Source of the DNA: Mycolicibacterium duvalii
GTDB lineage: Bacteria; Actinomycetota; Actinomycetes; Mycobacteriales; Mycobacteriaceae
Assembly: GCF_010726645.1 (NCBI RefSeq)
Contig: NZ_AP022563.1
Span: 310,001 to 374,000 of the forward strand
Direction of reading: 5' to 3'
Length of the DNA: 64,000 bases
Shown here: piece after piece, positions 30,517-43,607 of the stretch
Layout of the letters: the number at the start of each line of letters is the position of its first letter
Numbering within the stretch: the first letter of the stretch is position 1
The notes under the pieces: model-generated
Databases searched by the model: none
What the model was told of the DNA's origin: nothing
The model's input: the letters and a program-made list of their open reading frames with translations, nothing else
Made by a program: the position numbers and the translations under genes

Positions 30517-31770
30517 GTGAGCGAGCATTTCGTGGTGACCGGCGGCTGTCGGTTATCGGGCGAAGTTGCTGTCGGTGGCGCCAAGAACAGTGTGCTGAAG
30601 CTGATGGCGGCCGCCCTGCTCGGGGAGGGCACCAGCACGATCACCAACTGTCCGGACATCCTCGACGTGCCGTTGATGGCCGAGGTGTTACGCGGGCTGG
30701 GAGCGACGGTCGAGCTCGACGGTGACACCGTGCGGATCACCTCGCCCGACGAGCTCAAATACGATGCCGACTTCGCGGCGGTGCGGCAGTTCCGGGCGTC
30801 GGTGTGCGTGCTCGGGCCGCTGGTGGGCCGATGCAAGCGGGCCAAGGTGGCACTTCCCGGCGGCGACGCGATCGGCTCGCGGCCGCTGGACATGCACCAG
30901 TCCGGGCTGCGTCAGCTCGGCGCGCGCTGCAACATCGAGCACGGTTGCGTGGTCGCCGAAGCCGACCATCTCCACGGCGCCGAGATCCAACTCGAGTTCC
31001 CGTCGGTCGGTGCCACCGAGAACATCCTCATGGCCGCGGTGCTCGCCGACGGCGTCACGACGATCCACAACGCGGCGCGGGAACCTGACGTCGTCGACCT
31101 GTGCACGATGCTCAACCAGATGGGGGCGCACATCTCCGGCGCCGGCTCGTCGACGTTGACGATCACCGGCGTCGACCGGCTCTATCCGACCGAGCACCGC
31201 GTGATCGGGGACCGCATCGTCGCGGCGACGTGGGGAATCGCCGCGGCGATGACCCGCGGTGACATCTCGGTCACCGGGGTCGACCCCTCGCACCTGCAGT
31301 TGGTGTTGCACAAACTCCACGACGCCGGAGCGACCGTCACCCAGAGCGACGACGGCTTCCGGGTCGTGCAGTACGAACGGCCGAAGGCGGTCAACGTTGC
31401 GACGCTGCCGTTCCCGGGCTTTCCCACGGACCTGCAGCCGATGGCGATCGGGCTGGCGGCGGTGGCGGACGGGACGTCGATGATCACCGAGAACGTCTTC
31501 GAGGCACGCTTCCGGTTCGTCGAGGAGATGATCCGCCTCGGCGCGGACGCCCGGACCGACGGCCATCACGCCGTGGTGCGCGGCATTCCGCAGTTGTCCA
31601 GTGCGCCGGTGTGGTCGTCGGACATCCGCGCCGGCGCCGGGCTGGTGTTGGCCGGCCTGGTCGCCGACGGCGAGACCGAGGTGCACGACGTGTTCCACAT
31701 CGACCGCGGGTACCCCCGCTTCGTCGAAAATCTGGTCGGTTTGGGTGCGGAGATCGAGCGCGTCACGTAG
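30517..31770 (+). CDS. murA: UDP-N-acetylglucosamine 1-carboxyvinyltransferase
   Basis: 417 residues. First committed step of peptidoglycan synthesis: adds enolpyruvate from PEP to UDP-GlcNAc. N-terminal [16 protein letters not shown] contains the catalytic Lys (K23). The loop [13 protein letters not shown] has Asp117 where E. coli has the fosfomycin-reactive Cys115; this Cys-to-Asp change is the known basis of intrinsic fosfomycin resistance in mycobacteria. The GTG start is fixed by homology ([15 protein letters not shown]) and by the promoter. The rRNA operon follows without a visible terminator, so some readthrough into it is possible. Confidence 0.97.
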   Translation: MSEHFVVTGGCRLSGEVAVGGAKNSVLKLMAAALLGEGTSTITNCPDILDVPLMAEVLRGLGATVELDGDTVRITSPDELKYDADFAAVRQFRASVCVLGPLVGRCKRAKVALPGGDAIGSRPLDMHQSGLRQLGARCNIEHGCVVAEADHLHGAEIQLEFPSVGATENILMAAVLADGVTTIHNAAREPDVVDLCTMLNQMGAHISGAGSSTLTITGVDRLYPTEHRVIGDRIVAATWGIAAAMTRGDISVTGVDPSHLQLVLHKLHDAGATVTQSDDGFRVVQYERPKAVNVATLPFPGFPTDLQPMAIGLAAVADGTSMITENVFEARFRFVEEMIRLGADARTDGHHAVVRGIPQLSSAPVWSSDIRAGAGLVLAGLVADGETEVHDVFHIDRGYPRFVENLVGLGAEIERVT

Positions 31771-31805
31771 AATCGGGGACCCGAAACCCGCGTTACGCTG
31801 GCAGT

Positions 31806-31834
31806 TTGGGCGTCTGGCCGACAGCGCGTAATAT
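31806..31834 (+). promoter_or_regulatory. Upstream rRNA promoter (P1)
   Basis: TTGGGC and TAATAT are separated by 17 bases. The AT-rich -10 stands out in this GC-rich genome. It lies 36 bases after murA. Confidence 0.65.
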
Positions 31835-31884
31835 TTCCCGACAGAAGCCCACGGCCCCGGGTCGAAAGATCCGGCGGACGAGGT

Positions 31885-31913
31885 TTGACCTCCCTGGCCA
31901 GATGCAGTACAGT
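31885..31913 (+). promoter_or_regulatory. Downstream rRNA promoter (PCL1-like)
   Basis: TTGACC, 17 bases, TACAGT: near-consensus SigA promoter. Position just before the antitermination box matches the PCL1 promoter known from mycobacterial rrnA operons after murA. The leader to 16S would be about 160 bases. Confidence 0.75.
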
Positions 31914-31938
31914 GGCAGGGTTGCCTGAAAACCGGGTG

Positions 31939-31969
31939 TGTTGTTTGAGAACTCAATAGTGTGTTTGGT
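31939..31969 (+). promoter_or_regulatory. rRNA antitermination element (box A region)
   Basis: TGTTGTTTGAGAACTCAATA, followed by GTGTGTTTGG, is the conserved actinobacterial rrn leader element that recruits Nus factors. The T-rich stretch from about 31970 to 32080 after it holds the 5' strand of the 16S processing stem. Confidence 0.7.
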
Positions 31970-32080
31970 GGTTTTTATTTGTTGTTGTTTTTTGCCGTGC
32001 TTCTTTTTCCCGTTTAGGGGTGCGGTTTTTTTGATGCCAGTTTTGGTGTCTTTTGTTTGGTCAAATTTGTTCTGAACGTT

Positions 32081-37128
<5,048 letters not shown>

Positions 37129-37163
37129 CAAACACAACAAAACCTCGCAACCACACACCACCT

Positions 37164-37189
37164 CATCAAACACACCATCAGATTTGATG
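37164..37189 (+). other. Processing hairpin between 23S and 5S
   Basis: CATCAAA (37164-37170) pairs with TTTGATG (37183-37189) in the A/C-rich 116-base spacer. A probable RNase site; no tRNA is present. Confidence 0.4.
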
Positions 37190-37244
37190 AACACACCCCA
37201 CCACCAAAAACACAAAAATTTGATCACTGAAAAAAGTGAATAGA

Positions 37245-37361
37245 GTTACGGCGGTCCATAGCGGCAGGGAAACGCCCGGTCCCATCCCGAACCCGGAAGC
37301 TAAGCCTGCCAGCGCCGATGATACTGCCCACCCGGGCGGAAAAGTAGGACACCGCCGAACA
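37245..37361 (+). rRNA. rrf: 5S ribosomal RNA
   Basis: Starts GTTACGGCGGTCCATAGCGG, contains CGCCCGGTCCCATCCCGAAC and CGGAAGCTAAGCC, and ends GTAGGACACCGCCGAAC; the ends pair to close helix I. Length about 117, normal for the family. Confidence 0.96.
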
Positions 37362-37370
37362 CACATTGAA

Positions 37371-37410
37371 GCCCTGTGCCCCCCAATTCAATTGGGGGGC
37401 ACAGGCATTT
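37371..37410 (+). terminator. Strong terminator of the rRNA operon
   Basis: GCCCTGTGCCCCCCAATT pairs almost perfectly with AATTGGGGGGCACAGGC (37390-37406), giving a stem of about 15 pairs, followed by ATTTGTG. One of the strongest dyads in the window and correctly placed 10 bases after 5S. It may also serve the convergent reductase gene. Confidence 0.85.
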
Positions 37411-37465
37411 GTGCATTCAGCGCGTCTGCCCGAGTGCTCGAAGTGGGCCGGCCGGCTACCTTCGA

Positions 37466-38032
37466 TCAGTCGTGTTTCGTTGCATAACGCAGCAGAACCG
37501 TGCCGCCAGGAAAGGTGCGGTTTTCCACCAGCCGCAGCGAGATCCACGACGGCAGGCTCGGGAGGAACGGAATGCCCCCGCCCACCGCGGTGGGTGCGAC
37601 CACGATCCGGAACTCGTCCACCAGTCCGGCGCGGACGATCGGTGCGGCCAGCGTCGCCCCGGCTACTTCCAGTTGGCCATCGGTCTCGGCTTTCAGCCTC
37701 GTGACCACCTCGACGGGGTCGCCGCGCTCCAAGCGGGAGTTCCAGTCGACGGACTCCAGGGTGCGCGAGAACACGAGCTTGGGCATATCGCGCCAGACAC
37801 GGGCGAAATCGATGATCAGCGGGGTGGCGTCGGGCGCAGCGTCGGCGGTCGGCCAGTACGCGGCCATCAAATCGTAGAGCCGCCGGCCGTAGAAGGACAG
37901 GACGGTTTCGCGCTCGAAATCATTCCAGTACTGATGCAGTTCGTCACTCGGCTCGGACCAGTCGATGTTGCCCTGTCCGTCCGCGATATATCCGTCGACC
38001 GACACATTGAAGCCATAGATGAGCTTGCCCAT
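37466..38032 (-). CDS. RibD C-terminal/dihydrofolate reductase-like protein
   Basis: 188 residues. Opening GKLIYGFNVSVDGYIADGQGNIDWSEPSDELHQYWNDF is typical of the actinobacterial 'dihydrofolate reductase family', which carries the RibD C-terminal fold rather than a true FolA. LVFSRTLESVDWNSRL and QLEVAGATLAAPIVRAGLVDEFRIVVAPTAVGGGIPFL are the NADPH-binding and C-terminal parts. Substrate unknown. It is separated by 56 bases from the TetR gene upstream, in the same direction, and ends facing the rRNA terminator. It is not part of the M. tuberculosis order between rrf and ogt. Confidence 0.8.
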   Translation of the reverse strand: MGKLIYGFNVSVDGYIADGQGNIDWSEPSDELHQYWNDFERETVLSFYGRRLYDLMAAYWPTADAAPDATPLIIDFARVWRDMPKLVFSRTLESVDWNSRLERGDPVEVVTRLKAETDGQLEVAGATLAAPIVRAGLVDEFRIVVAPTAVGGGIPFLPSLPSWISLRLVENRTFPGGTVLLRYATKHD

Positions 38033-38088
38033 ACAGATCAGACTGCGTCACCGGACCGGACTCATCGAGCAAGGGCCCGGGATTTCCT

Positions 38089-38712
38089 TCAGAGGTCGGT
38101 CGACAGCGCCGCCAGTCGCGGATAGAGAATCGCCGGTCCCAACCATCGAGCAACGAAGCGGCGTAGGGACGCATGGTCGCGTGCCGGCTGGCCGGGGTCG
38201 GTCAGCAAGGACTGCACTGTACGTAAGGTCATTTCCGCGAGCTCTTCGAGCCTGAGGGCGTCGAAGCCGTGAAGCGTCCAGTCCACATTTAAACGGGGGA
38301 AGAACGACAGACAGAAGGTCTTCGCGGTGTCGGAGGTCAACGACGTGATGGGTTCGCCACCGTGCGGCCCCTGCAACAGGCCCTCCAATTGAGGGTCGCC
38401 GGAGAGGGTCTGGACGGCGTACGACACGCATTCCACGACGGCGGTGACCGGATCGTGGACATCTTTGACGTGCTCGACCACCTGGTCGATGAAGCCGTCC
38501 ACTGCACGCATCGCGCTGGCGATGAGCAAGGCGTCCGCATTGGGGAAATAGCGATACACCGTTTGACGGGTGACCCCGAGCCGGCGGGCGACGTCGGCAA
38601 GGCGTATCGCGGATCCGCGTTCAGTCACCACCGCGTCGACCGCATCGAGAATTCGGGCGATCGCCTCCTCGTCCGAGGCCGGCGTCGAACCCGCCCACCC
38701 GCGACTACGCAC
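38089..38712 (-). CDS. TetR-family transcriptional regulator, coupled to the P450 gene
   Basis: 207 residues. DNA-binding domain ILDAVDAVVTERGSAIRLADVARRLGVTRQTVYRYFPNADALLIAS (about residues 21-66). The C-terminal domain is of the larger, unspecific type. The GTG start overlaps the end of the P450 gene by eight bases, so both are translated from one message. A perfect split inverted repeat upstream of the P450 gene is the best operator candidate, which implies a regulator that controls its own operon. Confidence 0.85.
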   Translation of the reverse strand: MRSRGWAGSTPASDEEAIARILDAVDAVVTERGSAIRLADVARRLGVTRQTVYRYFPNADALLIASAMRAVDGFIDQVVEHVKDVHDPVTAVVECVSYAVQTLSGDPQLEGLLQGPHGGEPITSLTSDTAKTFCLSFFPRLNVDWTLHGFDALRLEELAEMTLRTVQSLLTDPGQPARDHASLRRFVARWLGPAILYPRLAALSTDL

Positions 38713-39958
38713 CCGACATCACCAACGGTTGCGCGGTGAACTCGATCGGAAGTGTCGTCGGTCCGGTCATTCCCAGCAACGACTTCCACGGAGCCGGACC
38801 TATGCGACGCGGTACCGAGAGACGGCGGGTGAGGACCGTCAATGCTCCGGCCAGTTCGCGGCGTGCGAGGTTGGCGCCCAGGCAGTAATGCGCACCTCCG
38901 CCGAAGGTCAGGATCGGGGGAACGTCCCTGCGGCTGATGTCGAATCGGTCAGCGTCGTCGTAGATGGCCGGATCGCGGTTGGCTGCGAAGGTGTTCACCA
39001 TCACGAAGGTCCCTGCAGGAAACAGGTAGCCACCGAACTCGACATCCTCGGTGGCGGCCCGCGGCACGATACTGACTGCCGGGGAATGGCGCATGCTCTC
39101 CTCGACCGCCTGCATCGCCAATTCAGGTTGGTCGCGCAGCTTCGTCCACTGGTCCGGATGCTCACAGAGCACCTGCACCGATGCGGCCAGTTGGTTTCGG
39201 GTCGTGTCGGTCCCGGCCATCAGAAAGCCGGCGACCAGCATGCGTAACTCGTCCAGATTGAGCCGGTCGCCGTCGCTTTCCGCGCGGATGAGCTCGGAGA
39301 GCAGGTCGTCGGTCAGATCGTTTCGGCGGGCGGCGACCATGTCGTCGACGTATGCGTCGAGTTCGCCCCACGCCCGCATGATCGCCGACTCATCGAAATT
39401 GACGTCTGGCTGGAAGTTGAGGGCCTTGAAGACTTCTTCCGTCCAGTCTGCGAACAGGTGCCAATCTTCACGCGGTGCACCGAGCAGCGCACACATGATC
39501 GGGGTGGGGTAGGGACGGGCGAGGTCGGTCACGACGTCACACCCTCCGGCATCCGCCACCCGATCGACCAACGCGTTCACGACTTCGTGGATGGTGTCCT
39601 GCAGGCGTGCTGTCGCGCGCGGTGTGAACGCCTTGGAGACCAGCTTCCGCAAGCGAACATGCGGTGCGCCGTCCAAGCCCAGGAGGCTGTTGGCCAGCTT
39701 GTCGAACAGCGGACCCGACGTGATGCCCTGTGCAGCCAGGGTGATGCCCGGGGGCAAACGAAATCGGTTGTCGCGCAATATCTCGCGAGACAGCTCGTAG
39801 GACAGGATCTCCGGGCCGAAGGGACCGATGGCGATCGGGGCGCAGGATTGCGCTTCCCGGACGTTCTCGAGGATGTCGTGCGGCGTGGCGGTCAGGCCGT
39901 AGTCGAATGTCGGTAGACCGGCGTCGAACACGCTGGGAGCGGTGCTGATGGCGGACAT
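38705..39958 (-). CDS. Cytochrome P450
   Basis: 417 residues, soluble bacterial P450 without a membrane anchor. I-helix oxygen-binding AGTDTTRNQ, K-helix ExxR in ESMRHSPAV, and heme loop FGGGAHYCLGANLARREL with Cys359 as heme ligand. The ATG is taken at MSAISTAPSVFDAGLP, preceded by GAGGTGTCC; upstream codons lie in the promoter region. CYP family not identified; no ferredoxin gene is adjacent, so it must use redox partners from elsewhere. It is cotranscribed with TetR. Substrate unknown. Confidence 0.9.
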   Translation of the reverse strand: MSAISTAPSVFDAGLPTFDYGLTATPHDILENVREAQSCAPIAIGPFGPEILSYELSREILRDNRFRLPPGITLAAQGITSGPLFDKLANSLLGLDGAPHVRLRKLVSKAFTPRATARLQDTIHEVVNALVDRVADAGGCDVVTDLARPYPTPIMCALLGAPREDWHLFADWTEEVFKALNFQPDVNFDESAIMRAWGELDAYVDDMVAARRNDLTDDLLSELIRAESDGDRLNLDELRMLVAGFLMAGTDTTRNQLAASVQVLCEHPDQWTKLRDQPELAMQAVEESMRHSPAVSIVPRAATEDVEFGGYLFPAGTFVMVNTFAANRDPAIYDDADRFDISRRDVPPILTFGGGAHYCLGANLARRELAGALTVLTRRLSVPRRIGPAPWKSLLGMTGPTTLPIEFTAQPLVMSGA

Positions 39959-40015
39959 GGACACCTCGGCTTTCCCCTCGGCCCCGGATGGTCGCGGCGG
40001 GACATGTTGAACAAA

Positions 40016-40044
40016 ACTGTATGACCATGAGGGCGCCCCGTCAA
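40016..40044 (-). promoter_or_regulatory. Promoter of the P450-tetR operon
   Basis: On the minus strand TTGACG (40044-40039), 17 bases, TACAGT (40021-40016): near consensus. Transcription would begin near 40009, about 50 bases before the P450 ATG. One arm of the inverted repeat covers the -10 and spacer. Confidence 0.7.
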
Positions 40045-40097
40045 TCAGTTGAGAATAAAACACAGGTGAAGGACAGGCCCAGCTTCGATGGTCATAC
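40019..40097. repeat. Split perfect inverted repeat, probable TetR operator pair
   Basis: GTATGACCAT (40019-40028) and ATGGTCATAC (40088-40097) are perfect inverted copies 59 bases apart. The first overlaps the P450 promoter. Two repressor sites with DNA looping are possible. The rest of the 260-base gap to ogt shows no gene. Confidence 0.5.
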
Positions 40098-40218
40098 GTT
40101 GTTCGGTGGAACGTCCGTGACGTGTGCTGCGGGCGGAAGTGCCACCGACCGGTGATAGGGCGGGTCGCCTTCTCACGTCCAGGGTCGGCGTTTTCCCAGG
40201 AAAGGGTGTGTCGAGACC

Positions 40219-40722
40219 TCACTCGAAGAGTGCGGGCTGCGCGGACACGCGGGATCGCTCCAGACCCAGAAGCAACTCCTTGCGCTCGATCCCGCCGCCG
40301 TAGCCGGTCATCTTCCCATTGGCGCCGATCACGCGATGGCACGGAACGATGATGCCGATCGGGTTGTGCCCGTTGGCCAATCCGACGGCCCGCGACGCTC
40401 CCGGCGCCCCGATCTGCCTGGCGATCTCTCCGTAGGACCGCGTTTGTCCGTACGGAATCGTCAGCAGCGCCTCCCATACGCGGCGCTGGAACGCGGTGCC
40501 GGCCATCTCCAGCTCCAGGTCGAACTGCTCCCGGTCACCGCGGAAGTACTCCTCGAGCTGGCGCACCGCTTCGGGGAATGCGGTGTCGTCACGCTCCCAA
40601 CCGGCCCGGTCCGGTTCGTAGGTCTGGTCGACCATTCGCAGATGCGCCAACCGGTTGTCCACGCCGGCCAGTGTCAACAGCCCGACCGGGCTGTCCATTG
40701 TCCGATACCGCACGTTTCCCAT
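40219..40722 (-). CDS. ogt: Methylated-DNA--[protein]-cysteine methyltransferase
   Basis: 167 residues. Suicide repair protein that removes methyl groups from O6-methylguanine. The acceptor Cys128 lies in IIVPCHRVIG; the helix-turn-helix with the Arg finger is SYGEIARQIGAPGASRAVGLANGHNP. GAAGGAGGGGC lies before ATGATG; the second ATG is used because its product (MGNVRYRTMDSP) parallels the known mycobacterial Ogt start. The gene starts inside the end of ada-alkA, so the two repair genes are coupled. Confidence 0.95.
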   Translation of the reverse strand: MGNVRYRTMDSPVGLLTLAGVDNRLAHLRMVDQTYEPDRAGWERDDTAFPEAVRQLEEYFRGDREQFDLELEMAGTAFQRRVWEALLTIPYGQTRSYGEIARQIGAPGASRAVGLANGHNPIGIIVPCHRVIGANGKMTGYGGGIERKELLLGLERSRVSAQPALFE

Positions 40723-42211
40723 CATGCCCCTCCTTCGGTGGCCAGTGATTGACGGCGTGATCGAGTGCCGTCCAAAGGTGTTGCGTCGCATAGGACCGCC
40801 ACGGCCGCCAGCGACTGCTGTGTTCAGCGACCTCGCGGGGCGTCGTCGGCAATCCGAGCCGGCGCGCGGCCGCGACGACCCCCAGATCCGTGGCGGGAAA
40901 GGCATCGGGATCTCCGAGGCCTCGCATCGCGATCATCTCCGCCGACCACGGACCGACCCCCGGCAGCGCCAAGAGCGCCCGACGCGCGTCGTCCCAGTCG
41001 CAGCCGCTGTCGAGTACCAGTTCGCCATTCGTCAGGGCCCGGATCAGGGCTGTCACGGTGCGCTGCCGAGCCTGCGGCAGCGCCAGGTGCCGGGGGTCGA
41101 TGTCGCCGAGTTGTTCGGCCGCGGGGAACAGGTAGGCCAGTGTGCCGTCGGGGTCGCGAACCGGGCTGCCGTACGCCGCAGCCAGCCGGCCGGCGTGGGT
41201 GCGCGCCGCAGCGGTGGAGACCTGTTGGCCCAGCACCACCCGCAAAGCCAGTTCGTGTTCATCGACGGTGCGCGGAATGCGTTGCCCCGGCGCTCGTGCC
41301 ACGAGGGTGGCGACCGCGGGATCGGCGCTCAGGGCCTCGATGACCGCCGCCGGATCGGCATCGAGGTCGAGCACTCGCCGACAGCGCGCGATCGCCGCCG
41401 CGAGGTCACGGAAGTCATCGATGACGAGTCGACAGTGGACGTGGTCGGCCCTCGGTGTCAGGCTGACGATGCCGCCGCCGTGGGGCAGCCGCAGTGTGCG
41501 GCGGTACGCCCCGTTTCGGACCTCTTCGACGCCGGGTACGGCGGTCGCTCCCAGATGTCCGAACAGGCCGTGGTAGGCGAACGGGGTGCGCACCGGCAGT
41601 CGCAGCGTGAGCACGCCGGTACCGCGGGTGTCGTCGCAGCCGAAGCGCTGCCGGGCGCGCAGTCGCAACGCGGTCGGGGTGACGTCACTGACGGCACGAA
41701 CTGTGTCATTGAATTGCCGAATGCTTGCGAAACCGGCAGCGAAAGCCACGTCGCTGAAAGGCATCTCGGTGGTTTCGATGAGCACCCGCGCCATCTGGGC
41801 CCGCTGCGCCCGAGCCAGCGCCAGCGGCGCCGCACCGAGCTCCGCCTGCATCAGCCGCTCGAGCTGGCGCACCGTGTAGCCGACGCGGACTGCCAGTCCG
41901 CTGACTCCTTCTCGGTCGACGGTGCCGTCGGCGATCAGACGCATCGCCCGCGCGACCGCGTCACCGCGGACGTTCCATTCCGGAGAACCGGGTGACGCGT
42001 CGGGCCGGCAGCGTTTACACGCCCGGAAACCGCCTCGCTGCGCGGCCGCCGCGGTGGGGTAGAAGCGGACGTTCCGGGCGAACGGCGCCCGCACCGGGCA
42101 GCTGGGCCGACAGTAGATCTTGGTGGTGAGGACGGCGGTGACGAACCAGCCGTCGAACCGCGGGTCCTTGGCCTGGACGGCGCGGTAACAGCGGTCGAAG
42201 TCGGTGTACAT
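40589..42211 (-). CDS. alkA: Ada-AlkA fusion: methylphosphotriester sensor and 3-methyladenine DNA glycosylase
   Basis: 540 residues. N-terminal Ada zinc domain with C34, C38, C65 and C68 (YCRPSCPVR, FRACKRCRPD), C34 being the likely methyl acceptor. Next an AraC-type helix-turn-helix (MRLIADGTVDREGVSGLAVRVGYTVRQLERLMQAELG), then AlkA with the HhH-GPD motif LPGVGPWSAEMIAMRGLGDPDAFPATDLG and its catalytic Asp. It thus senses alkylation, activates transcription and excises damaged bases. The frame runs past the expected end (about HLWTALDHAVNHWPP) and overlaps ogt by 134 bases. GTG one codon upstream is an alternative start. Confidence 0.92.
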   Translation of the reverse strand: MYTDFDRCYRAVQAKDPRFDGWFVTAVLTTKIYCRPSCPVRAPFARNVRFYPTAAAAQRGGFRACKRCRPDASPGSPEWNVRGDAVARAMRLIADGTVDREGVSGLAVRVGYTVRQLERLMQAELGAAPLALARAQRAQMARVLIETTEMPFSDVAFAAGFASIRQFNDTVRAVSDVTPTALRLRARQRFGCDDTRGTGVLTLRLPVRTPFAYHGLFGHLGATAVPGVEEVRNGAYRRTLRLPHGGGIVSLTPRADHVHCRLVIDDFRDLAAAIARCRRVLDLDADPAAVIEALSADPAVATLVARAPGQRIPRTVDEHELALRVVLGQQVSTAAARTHAGRLAAAYGSPVRDPDGTLAYLFPAAEQLGDIDPRHLALPQARQRTVTALIRALTNGELVLDSGCDWDDARRALLALPGVGPWSAEMIAMRGLGDPDAFPATDLGVVAAARRLGLPTTPREVAEHSSRWRPWRSYATQHLWTALDHAVNHWPPKEGHDGKRAVSDNGQPGRAVDTGRRGQPVGASANGRPDLRTGPGRLGA

Positions 42212-42284
42212 CACCTCGACGATCGCATGCCGCGGGCCGCCGCACTAGCGGAAAAACGACATCACCGTCGATCGACGGCGACGG

Positions 42285-42893
42285 CTACTGCGGGGTGCGG
42301 ACGCTGGACATGACCAGCTGGAGATACGGGCGGTAGAGATCCTCGCCGTCCAGATGACTTTCCAGGGTGATGCCGTCATTGGCGGCCAACACGATCTGAG
42401 CGAGGGTGTCGGCTTCTATGGTCAGGCTGCCCCCGATGCGGGCGACGTTCTTGCTGATGAATTCCCCTAGCGCACGGATTGTTTCGCGGCGCTGGGCCGC
42501 AACGCGTTCCCGTGCGTCGGGGTTGCGGAGCAGAAACAGGGTCAGCTCGTATCCGAGCGCGGCACGGTCGGTGCCGCTGCTGAGTTGACGCCAGCGCTCG
42601 GCCAACTCGTCGATGTCGACGTCATCGAGGCGGTGAAACGACATCATCACCTCGGCGAAACCGTCGAGGAACCGTTGTCGTTGACGGTCCACCACGGCCA
42701 GGAACAGGGTCTCCTTGGCCCCGAACTGCGAGTAGATGGCGCCGCGGGTGAACCCGGCCGTGTCGGCGATCTCTTCGAGCGCCGCGCCGGTGAGTCCTTT
42801 GCGTGCGAAGACCTCTTCGGCGGCGTCGAGCAGGACCTGGCGGGTGTGCTCGGTCCGGCGCTCCTTGGTCCATCGTTCGGCCACGGTTCTCAT
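42285..42893 (-). CDS. TetR-family transcriptional regulator of the Rieske cluster
   Basis: 202 residues. DNA-binding domain TRQVLLDAAEEVFARKGLTGAALEEIADTAGFTRGAIYSQFGAKETLFLAVV (about residues 14-64), with the recognition helix typical of the AcrR-like group. The ATG overlaps the stop of the upstream unknown gene (ATGA) and GAGAGG precedes it. The pair faces the Rieske oxygenase gene across a set of TGTAT palindromes, which are the likely operators. Ligand unknown; probably the Rieske substrate. Confidence 0.87.
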   Translation of the reverse strand: MRTVAERWTKERRTEHTRQVLLDAAEEVFARKGLTGAALEEIADTAGFTRGAIYSQFGAKETLFLAVVDRQRQRFLDGFAEVMMSFHRLDDVDIDELAERWRQLSSGTDRAALGYELTLFLLRNPDARERVAAQRRETIRALGEFISKNVARIGGSLTIEADTLAQIVLAANDGITLESHLDGEDLYRPYLQLVMSSVRTPQ

Positions 42894-43405
42894 CCTCTCA
42901 CCAATCTCGGTGACAGCGGGGCGGCCCGCCCGCGAAGACGCGGGTGGGCGGTTTCGTGGCCGACGACGTCGCTGCCGCGGTGGGCCCAGAAATGCTCGAC
43001 GGGTTCGGCGTAGGCGCTGAGTCCAACCGATTGCAGTGCGCATCGCTTGAAGGCTCGGGCAGCAGAACTGAGTGTGTGGTGCGCCGGACTCAGGGACTCG
43101 TCGAGCCCATCGTCGGCGTGGTGCCCCCAGAGCAGAACCTGCCGCATGCGCGTCAGGCTCGGCTCGGTGCCGCTCCGGGCGAACGTAGCTGCCGACCAGA
43201 CCACGGTGTGCGGGCCCCGTCGCTCGGTGAAGGGGCCGGGAATGTCGATACGCGCGCCCAGGATGGTCAGCGCGCGTGTGAGCGTGACGTCGCTCGTCGT
43301 CACCGACACGTCCCATCCGGCGCGGCGGCGATCGAAGATCAACCCGCCGGCGTGCGCAACCGCCTCCGCGAGGCTGTCGGAAACGACGTCGAGGCGATAG
43401 CTCAA
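42890..43405 (-). CDS. Unknown protein coupled to TetR
   Basis: 171 residues. No membrane segment or signal peptide. It opens SYRLDVVSDSLAEAVAHAGGLIFDRRRAGWDVSVTTSDVTLTRALTILGARI, then GPHTVVWSAATFARS and a His/Arg-rich C-terminus. I have an impression of similar mycobacterial hypotheticals with a 'GG.lfDr..aGWdV.V' opening, but I cannot name a family. The TTG start has GAGGAG nine bases upstream. The stop overlaps the TetR start. Its place between TetR and divergent oxygenase genes suggests a role in sensing or in the pathway; this is inference only. Confidence 0.65.
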   Translation of the reverse strand: MSYRLDVVSDSLAEAVAHAGGLIFDRRRAGWDVSVTTSDVTLTRALTILGARIDIPGPFTERRGPHTVVWSAATFARSGTEPSLTRMRQVLLWGHHADDGLDESLSPAHHTLSSAARAFKRCALQSVGLSAYAEPVEHFWAHRGSDVVGHETAHPRLRGRAAPLSPRLVRG

Positions 43406-43446
43406 GGCGGCTCCTCACGCGCGCAACTCAGTGTGACGCCGACCAC

Positions 43447-43485
43447 TGTATACACTCTTGTATCGACGATACATCCATGTATATG
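43447..43485. promoter_or_regulatory. Array of TGTAT palindromes, probable TetR operators
   Basis: TGTATACA (43447-43454), TGTATCGACGATACA (43459-43473, perfect) and CATGTATATG (43476-43485) follow each other. They lie 42-80 bases before the unknown gene (leftward) and 122-160 before the Rieske gene (rightward). TTGTAT at 43458-43463 with TATATG at 43480-43485 could be a rightward promoter covered by them. Confidence 0.65.
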
Positions 43486-43607
43486 GTGAGTCCCGTCACA
43501 CCAAGCGCGTCCACGCTCGCACATCGCGCGTGCGGCACCCCGGCCAGATCGCGGTGGGGAGCCCGCTCAGCTTCGTGGGCCGACGCCGACAGAGGAGGAC
43601 TGCCTTG

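Noticed and set aside
42894..43418. Extension of the TetR frame upstream of 42893
   Set aside because: The 175 extra residues are Arg-rich shadow of the unknown 171-residue gene in the overlapping frame, which has its own start signal and ATGA junction.
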